This document shows positions 15,024 through 19,220 of a stretch of 19,220 nt of DNA, one piece after another. Both the position numbers and the translations under genes were made by a program. The DNA is from Oscillospiraceae bacterium. Its GTDB lineage: Bacteria; Bacillota_A; Clostridia; Saccharofermentanales; Saccharofermentanaceae. The stretch is from NCBI GenBank assembly GCA_902791885.1, contig CADAXO010000020.1, forward strand, positions 1 to 19,220, given 5' to 3'. Positions within the stretch are counted from its first letter, which is position 1. The number at the start of each line of letters is the position of its first letter. Under the pieces are notes generated by a model, which saw only the letters and a program-made list of their open reading frames with translations, ran no database searches and had not been told where the DNA came from.

Positions 15024-16347
15024 AAGAGGAACAACAACGCTCTTTCTGGCTATAATTCTCTCTGCTTTGATCCTTGTGGAGACTACTTATGTTGCTTATG
15101 TCGCGGATCTCAGCAGAAGGCTTACATATACAAGAGCTCTTAAAGAACAGACTGAAGTTTATCTTGCAAGTTACGACAGGCAGTTATTTAAAGCTTACGG
15201 GATATATGCATTTGATTCGTCTTCGATCGATTCGCGGGTGTTTGATGAGGTCCTGGCGGCTAACGGGTATGAGACGGGCGACGTGATATATGCAAGCGGC
15301 ATGTATTATATCGATACCGAAGTATTAAGGCGTTCGGTCGCATCTTTTTATGCCTACAGAACAACAGGAATCCTGTTTCAAAGGTTTGCTTCTCAGATTA
15401 CGGCACTTATAGATCAGGTTAGTAACGGCATCATATCTCAGCTTAGAGAGTTTACTTCAAGCCCTGCTGCAGGGATTCTGAAAAGGATAATCGGCGGAGG
15501 TTCTGAGATTACGGAAGCGATATCAACCGCAATAGAGACCTTAGGCTTTGATGAATCGTCGCCTGCCGTTCAGACGTTCCTTAACATCATCTCGACGTTA
15601 GGTGCGATTACGAATGAGAATCCGGATTTCGGAAACAGCTTTGATCCTTCGGATCTTGGATTCGTATACGACATACTGAATCTCAGTTCGACGATGTTTG
15701 AGGTCGGAACTGATTTCAACGAGAACTTCAATATTCATGCATGTCTTGCCGATTATGCATCAAATAACTTCGACTGCTTCATGAAGGAAGATACAACACT
15801 TAACGGTACTTCGTTTGAGGAGTTTCATGAAAGCAATATCTGTGACTCGGAATATATCCTAACAGGTCTTGAAGGTGTGCCTGCGTGCGCCCTTACAGAT
15901 TTTTATATCTTCGGATGTCTGTATCTTAGAAGCATAGTGGTAAATCTTACGGATCCGACTAAAGCTGAGATAATATCCGCAGTCGCAGATATATTGTCTG
16001 CCGTAATCACCATAGTATCTGCAGGAGCCTTACCGCTGCCGCCATATGTATATCAGATCGTAATTGTGCTGCTTTTGGCTGAGATAGATGCTTTTATCGA
16101 TCTTAATACGGTTTTAAGTGGCGGGGAGATCACTTTCTTAAGTATAGGGGCGATAGATGCACTTACACTTGATTACAGGTCATTTCTTACTGTTTTTATG
16201 AATTACGTGCCGGACGGTCTGCTGTTGGAACGTATGGTCAACGTTTTACAAAGGGATTTTCCTTCTTATCTTACAGGTATAGATACAGAGACGGATTACG
16301 GAAATGAGACACTTATTTATGAGGGACGATATGAATATTATCAATAA
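15016..16347 (+). CDS. Tad-associated membrane-anchored protein, DUF5702-like
   Basis: The 443-residue product opens with KRGTTTLFLAIILSALILVE, a membrane helix at about 7-27. After it come RRLTYTRALKEQTEVYLASY and DRQLFKAYGIYAFD. That pattern (G-x-x-T-x-F..., then a segment like 'SxxAxYxxxLxxxYGLfxxD') is what I know from DUF5702 proteins, found with Tad pilus genes of Clostridia. The large middle is probably extracellular. A second hydrophobic region lies near 320-355 (ILSAVITIVSAGALPLPP and a VIVLLLAEIDA helix). AGGAGG (15001-15006) is nine bases before the ATG, and both ends overlap neighbours (8 and 17 bases), so the three pilin-like genes form a unit. The lack of Glu+5 suggests it is an accessory component and not a polymerised pilin. 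The family call is tentative. Confidence 0.65.
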   Translation: MNKRGTTTLFLAIILSALILVETTYVAYVADLSRRLTYTRALKEQTEVYLASYDRQLFKAYGIYAFDSSSIDSRVFDEVLAANGYETGDVIYASGMYYIDTEVLRRSVASFYAYRTTGILFQRFASQITALIDQVSNGIISQLREFTSSPAAGILKRIIGGGSEITEAISTAIETLGFDESSPAVQTFLNIISTLGAITNENPDFGNSFDPSDLGFVYDILNLSSTMFEVGTDFNENFNIHACLADYASNNFDCFMKEDTTLNGTSFEEFHESNICDSEYILTGLEGVPACALTDFYIFGCLYLRSIVVNLTDPTKAEIISAVADILSAVITIVSAGALPLPPYVYQIVIVLLLAEIDAFIDLNTVLSGGEITFLSIGAIDALTLDYRSFLTVFMNYVPDGLLLERMVNVLQRDFPSYLTGIDTETDYGNETLIYEGRYEYYQ

Positions 16348-17305
16348 GCACGGAACTATCTCACTCGAGACGGCCATATCATTTTCAGTTGTTATGGTCT
16401 TTATAACAGCGATCATAAGCGTTACGGCATTTCTGAGAACTGATATCCTTATGCAAAGAGCTGTCGAACAAAGCTGTGAGGATATAGCTTACTATATGCC
16501 TTTCTCGATAATAGCATCTGATTCGGTTTCTACTCTTGTTAATGCTCTGCCGGATAATTCATCTGATACAAGTATGATCGAACGCGTAGGATCTATCGTT
16601 GCAGGTGTGGATGAATTTTCAAATAACGGATTAAGGGCAGGGGCCATGAATCTTTTGTTCGGAAGGTCGTTTACAGATGACATAGCCTCTGAATATGCAG
16701 AGTATAACGGAAGCCGTTTCTTCGGTCCGGATGAGATATATGTTGATTTTGACATCGAGGATTATTATATCGACGTTTACGTAGTTTACAGCGTAAATAC
16801 CATTATCGGACCTGTCAGCAGACAGATTGTGGCTGCGATCCCGTTTTACGGCGATTTCGAGCTGTTCCTGTCTGAAAGTGAGGCGGAGGAGACTGACGGA
16901 GACAGTATATGGCAGCAAAATAACTTTGTAAGGGGAAAATACTTCCAGGATAAGTACGGAGCCAATCTTCCTTCGACATTTCCGACCATCAATTCCTATA
17001 ACAACGGCAGGATAAGCTCTATCGTAAGTATCGATCTTAACCGTTCGACATATTCTTCGCCTGCGGTAACCATGATGAGGATAACGGAAGAAATAGAACA
17101 ATTGGCAGCATTTGACGGAGCCGATGTTCAGATCAGCGGTTCAAGGTATGTGGTAAACGGCAGCGATATTACTCAAAGAACTTTGATTGTGGTGATTCCC
17201 GAGGATTCTCCCGAATCGGGAAGGTCTGCGATAAACTCTTTAACAGAATATGCAAATGTGCGGGGAATAGAGCTTCAGGTCGTGGAAGACGGCTGTTCTT
17301 TATAA
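16331..17305 (+). CDS. TadE-like pseudopilin
   Basis: ATG 16331 is chosen, with GAGGG at 16321-16325; in-frame ATGs at 16304 and 16319 lie further inside the previous gene. The 324-residue product begins with a short basic leader ending NKHG. TISLETAISFSVVMVFITA follows, so a prepilin-type cut after Gly8 would leave Glu at position +5 followed by a membrane helix, the TadE/TadG pattern. The large C-terminal part is probably extracytoplasmic. It contains DDIASEYAEYNGSRFFGPDE, a short hydrophobic stretch near 150-175, and Ser/Asp/Asn-rich sequence, with no domain I recognise. Genes for the pilus ATPase, platform proteins and prepilin peptidase are absent from the window, so the protein must use machinery encoded elsewhere if it is assembled. 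Confidence 0.7.
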   Translation: MNIINKHGTISLETAISFSVVMVFITAIISVTAFLRTDILMQRAVEQSCEDIAYYMPFSIIASDSVSTLVNALPDNSSDTSMIERVGSIVAGVDEFSNNGLRAGAMNLLFGRSFTDDIASEYAEYNGSRFFGPDEIYVDFDIEDYYIDVYVVYSVNTIIGPVSRQIVAAIPFYGDFELFLSESEAEETDGDSIWQQNNFVRGKYFQDKYGANLPSTFPTINSYNNGRISSIVSIDLNRSTYSSPAVTMMRITEEIEQLAAFDGADVQISGSRYVVNGSDITQRTLIVVIPEDSPESGRSAINSLTEYANVRGIELQVVEDGCSL

Positions 17306-17330
17306 ATAATTATTTGTTTTAAGGGATAAG

Positions 17331-17606
17331 TTGGGTTATTATTGTATGGATTATTTTAGAAAGGTGTGTCCTTCAGCGATGAACAGCAATGTAAGAAAGC
17401 CTTCCATAGCCGTTACTTCGGTAAGCAGCAGTATCGACGGTAAACAGTCGATCGGTGATGTTCTGCGCAAGGCTAAGAAGGAACTTATCATCAGACGGAT
17501 CTGCTTCGGACTTATAATACTTTTATTTGTCCTTTGGGTAGTATATCTGTTTGTAAGCGGTACGGTATCCGACCTGCTTGATGCTTCTTTCGCTCTTATT
17601 GATTGA
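17331..17606 (+). CDS. small single-span membrane protein of unknown function
   Basis: The product has up to 91 residues: a polar N-terminus of about 50, a basic patch KAKKELIIRR, one membrane helix (CFGLIILLFVLWVVYLFV) and a short tail SGTVSDLLDASFALID. The start is uncertain. TTG 17331 has AGGGA at 17322-17326 four bases before it, ATG 17346 has no site at a useful distance, and ATG 17379 has AAAGGTG (17360-17366) twelve bases upstream. The basic patch before the helix suggests an N-in orientation. The arrangement is like the anchor of type I signal peptidases, but no catalytic box follows, so that is not claimed. The stop overlaps the next ATG, which supports the gene being real. Confidence 0.6.
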   Translation: MGYYCMDYFRKVCPSAMNSNVRKPSIAVTSVSSSIDGKQSIGDVLRKAKKELIIRRICFGLIILLFVLWVVYLFVSGTVSDLLDASFALID

Positions 17607-17986
17607 TGATGGAATTCAATACAGACGAGAGAAAGGCTCTGGACAGCCTGTATAAAGCGATCCTCACACTTAAGACTCCGGAAGAGCTTCATCTGTTCTT
17701 CGAAGATCTCTGCTCGAGAAACGAGTTATGTTCCATGTCACACAGATGGCAGATACTCGAACTCATTGATGAAGGCTTGAGCTATGAAGAGATAATAAGA
17801 GAACTGGCGCCCGATAAATCTTCTGATAAGAAGTCTTCAGGAGATGAGAGAGATACCAAGAAGGGTAAAGAGAGGAACGCAACTAAAGTAAGTTCAACAA
17901 CAATTTCGCGTGTTAAGGCATGCTATAACAATCCTGAAGGCGGTTACAGAACTGCATTGGGGAGACTTAAAGGAGACATGAAGTAA
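17606..17986 (+). CDS. YerC/YecD-type TrpR-like DNA-binding protein with HTH insertion
   Basis: The 126-residue product matches the YerC/YecD family of TrpR-like repressors: [27 protein letters not shown], then [17 protein letters not shown], then [20 protein letters not shown]. Members are usually about 100 residues. Here about 26 extra residues (positions about 66-92, rich in Lys, Asp, Ser, Glu and Gly) interrupt the helix-turn-helix between its first helix (YEEIIREL) and the recognition helix ([11 protein letters not shown]). In B. subtilis YerC, as I recall it, the same interval is about 12 residues. No ligand or target is known from sequence. ATG 17606 overlaps the previous TGA by one base, with no Shine-Dalgarno, so translation is coupled; ATG 17609 is equally possible. 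The stop overlaps secA. Confidence 0.85.
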   Translation: MMEFNTDERKALDSLYKAILTLKTPEELHLFFEDLCSRNELCSMSHRWQILELIDEGLSYEEIIRELAPDKSSDKKSSGDERDTKKGKERNATKVSSTTISRVKACYNNPEGGYRTALGRLKGDMK

Positions 17987-19220
17987 TGGGTTTAGAGGCT
18001 ATTTTCGGTACTCACAGCGATCGCGAGATCAAGAAGATCGAACCTATCAAGAAAAAGGTTCTGGCTCTTGAAGAAGAGTATTCCAAGCTTACAGATGAGC
18101 AGCTTAAGGCTAAGACAGAAGAGTTCAAGTCCAGATACAAGGAAGGTGAGACGTTAGACAGTCTTCTTCCTGAAGCATTCGCTACTATCAGAGAGGCTGC
18201 ATGGAGAGTATTGGGCCTTAAGCCTTATCCGGTACAGGTCATCGGCGGTATCGTTCTTCATCAGGGAAGAATCGCCGAGATGAAGACGGGTGAAGGTAAG
18301 ACTCTTGTTGCTACAATGCCTGTTTACCTTAATGCACTGACAGGAAAGGGTGTACACGTAGTTACTGTTAACGATTACCTTGCCAAGCGTGACTCCGAAT
18401 GGATGGGTAAAGTTTATAAGTTCTTAGGCCTTACGGTCGGACTTATCATTCACGATATCCCCAACAAGGACAGACAGGGCATGTATGCATGCGATATCGT
18501 ATACGGAACTAACAACGAGTTCGGTTTCGATTACTTGAGAGACAACATGGTAGTTTCCAAGAGACAGCTTGTTCAGAGGGAACTTAACTACGCTATCGTC
18601 GACGAGGTTGACTCAATCCTTATCGATGAGGCAAGAACACCTCTCATTATTTCAGGCAGAGGAGAGTCTTCTTCAGATCTTTATCAGAAGGCAGATTCCT
18701 TCGTACGTCAGTTGAAGCCTTATACGGTTGTAGAGACTGATGACAAGATCGATATGGATGAACTCGTAGGTGATGCTGACTACGTTATTGATGAGAAAGC
18801 CAAGACTTCCGTTATTACCGCCAACGGTATCAAGAAAGCTGAGAAGTACTTCAATATCACTAACCTTTCAGATCCCGAGAACTTCGATCTTCAGCACTAC
18901 ATTAACAATGCTTTGAAGGCACACGGTAACTTCCATAAGGACGAGCAGTACATCGTTACAGAGGAAGGCGAAGTTGTTATCGTTGATGACTTTACAGGAC
19001 GTCTGATGCCGGGAAGAAGATACAGTGACGGACTTCACCAGTCAATCGAGGCTAAGGAAGGTGTTAAGGTTGCAAACGAGAATAAGACTCTTGCTACGAT
19101 TACTTTCCAGAACTTCTTCAGAATGTATGACAAGCTCTCCGGAATGACAGGTACTGCATATACAGAGGAAGCCGAGTTCAGACAGATCTATAACCTCGAC
19201 GTTATCCAGATCCCCACTAA
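17986..19220 (+). CDS. secA: preprotein translocase ATPase SecA (partial, 5' part)
   Basis: The frame is open from ATG 17986 to the window edge (411 codons and two bases), so the 3' half is missing. The product starts [17 protein letters not shown] and reaches the Walker A motif KTGEGKT (Lys105) in the Q-motif/NBD1 region ([20 protein letters not shown]). [29 protein letters not shown] and Walker B ([20 protein letters not shown], Asp206-Glu207) follow. The preprotein cross-linking domain comes next, then [20 protein letters not shown]. SecA drives protein export through SecYEG with ATP. The ATG overlaps the yerC-like stop by one base, and AAAGGAG (17969-17975) inside that gene is its ribosome binding site. 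The spacing to the ATG is ten bases. Confidence 0.98.
   Translation, partial: MGLEAIFGTHSDREIKKIEPIKKKVLALEEEYSKLTDEQLKAKTEEFKSRYKEGETLDSLLPEAFATIREAAWRVLGLKPYPVQVIGGIVLHQGRIAEMKTGEGKTLVATMPVYLNALTGKGVHVVTVNDYLAKRDSEWMGKVYKFLGLTVGLIIHDIPNKDRQGMYACDIVYGTNNEFGFDYLRDNMVVSKRQLVQRELNYAIVDEVDSILIDEARTPLIISGRGESSSDLYQKADSFVRQLKPYTVVETDDKIDMDELVGDADYVIDEKAKTSVITANGIKKAEKYFNITNLSDPENFDLQHYINNALKAHGNFHKDEQYIVTEEGEVVIVDDFTGRLMPGRRYSDGLHQSIEAKEGVKVANENKTLATITFQNFFRMYDKLSGMTGTAYTEEAEFRQIYNLDVIQIPT

Noticed and set aside
17196..17222. Hairpin TTCCCGA/TCGGGAA as a terminator or regulatory structure
   Set aside because: It lies inside the coding frame of the TadE-like gene, has a long loop and no T-tract; probably chance from Pro-Glu/Ser-Gly codons.
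17306..17330. Terminator after the TadE-like gene
   Set aside because: The 25-base AT-rich gap shows no hairpin, so transcription probably continues toward the yerC-like gene and secA.

Overview
The window looks like chromosome from a low- to mid-GC Gram-positive anaerobe of the class Clostridia. The signs are strong GGAGG-type ribosome binding sites, tightly overlapping genes, a homodimeric eukaryote-like NADP-isocitrate dehydrogenase, a YerC/YecD-type TrpR-like regulator, and a DUF5702-like protein of the kind found with Gram-positive Tad pili. I see no phage, insertion sequence, CRISPR array or integrase. Apart from one tRNA at the left edge, every supported gene is on the plus strand, and no gene-free stretch exceeds about 170 bases.

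Layout. (1) 1-166: a minus-strand tRNA-Leu(CAG) and a divergent promoter region. (2) 167-4474: a compact six-gene run with a lipoprotein, a GNAT-like protein, an Ogt-type alkyltransferase, a flavin reductase-family protein, a NUDIX hydrolase and the DNA polymerase III delta subunit (holA). (3) 4517-6251: NADP-isocitrate dehydrogenase (icd) and a SEC-C zinc-motif protein. (4) 6254-10033: the cell-elongation genes mreC, mreD and mrdA (PBP2), overlapping one another, without mreB or rodA beside them. (5) 10122-11137: a methylglyoxal synthase-like protein that has lost most catalytic residues, coupled by a 1-base overlap to a glyoxalase II-like metallo-hydrolase. (6) 11190-14675: pheS and pheT. 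(7) 14678-17305: an array of four 10-bp-phased TTGT repeats resembling Spo0A boxes, a strong hairpin/terminator, and three overlapping genes for pilin-like (Tad-type) membrane-anchored proteins. (8) 17331-19220: a small membrane protein, a yerC-type regulator with a hydrophilic insertion inside its helix-turn-helix, and the 5' part of secA, which runs off the right edge.

Most of the window is conserved housekeeping. The best candidate for something undescribed is 14678-17305. A helically phased direct-repeat array, a suboptimal promoter, a hairpin whose 3' arm holds the only ribosome binding site, and three TadE/DUF5702-like proteins form one apparent unit, with no pilus ATPase, platform protein or prepilin peptidase in view. 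Secondary points of interest are the apparently dead methylglyoxal synthase homologue, the MGMT N-terminal domain that seems to sit at the end of the upstream GNAT gene, and the YerC insertion. Function calls rest on motif recognition by eye; no database search was run.
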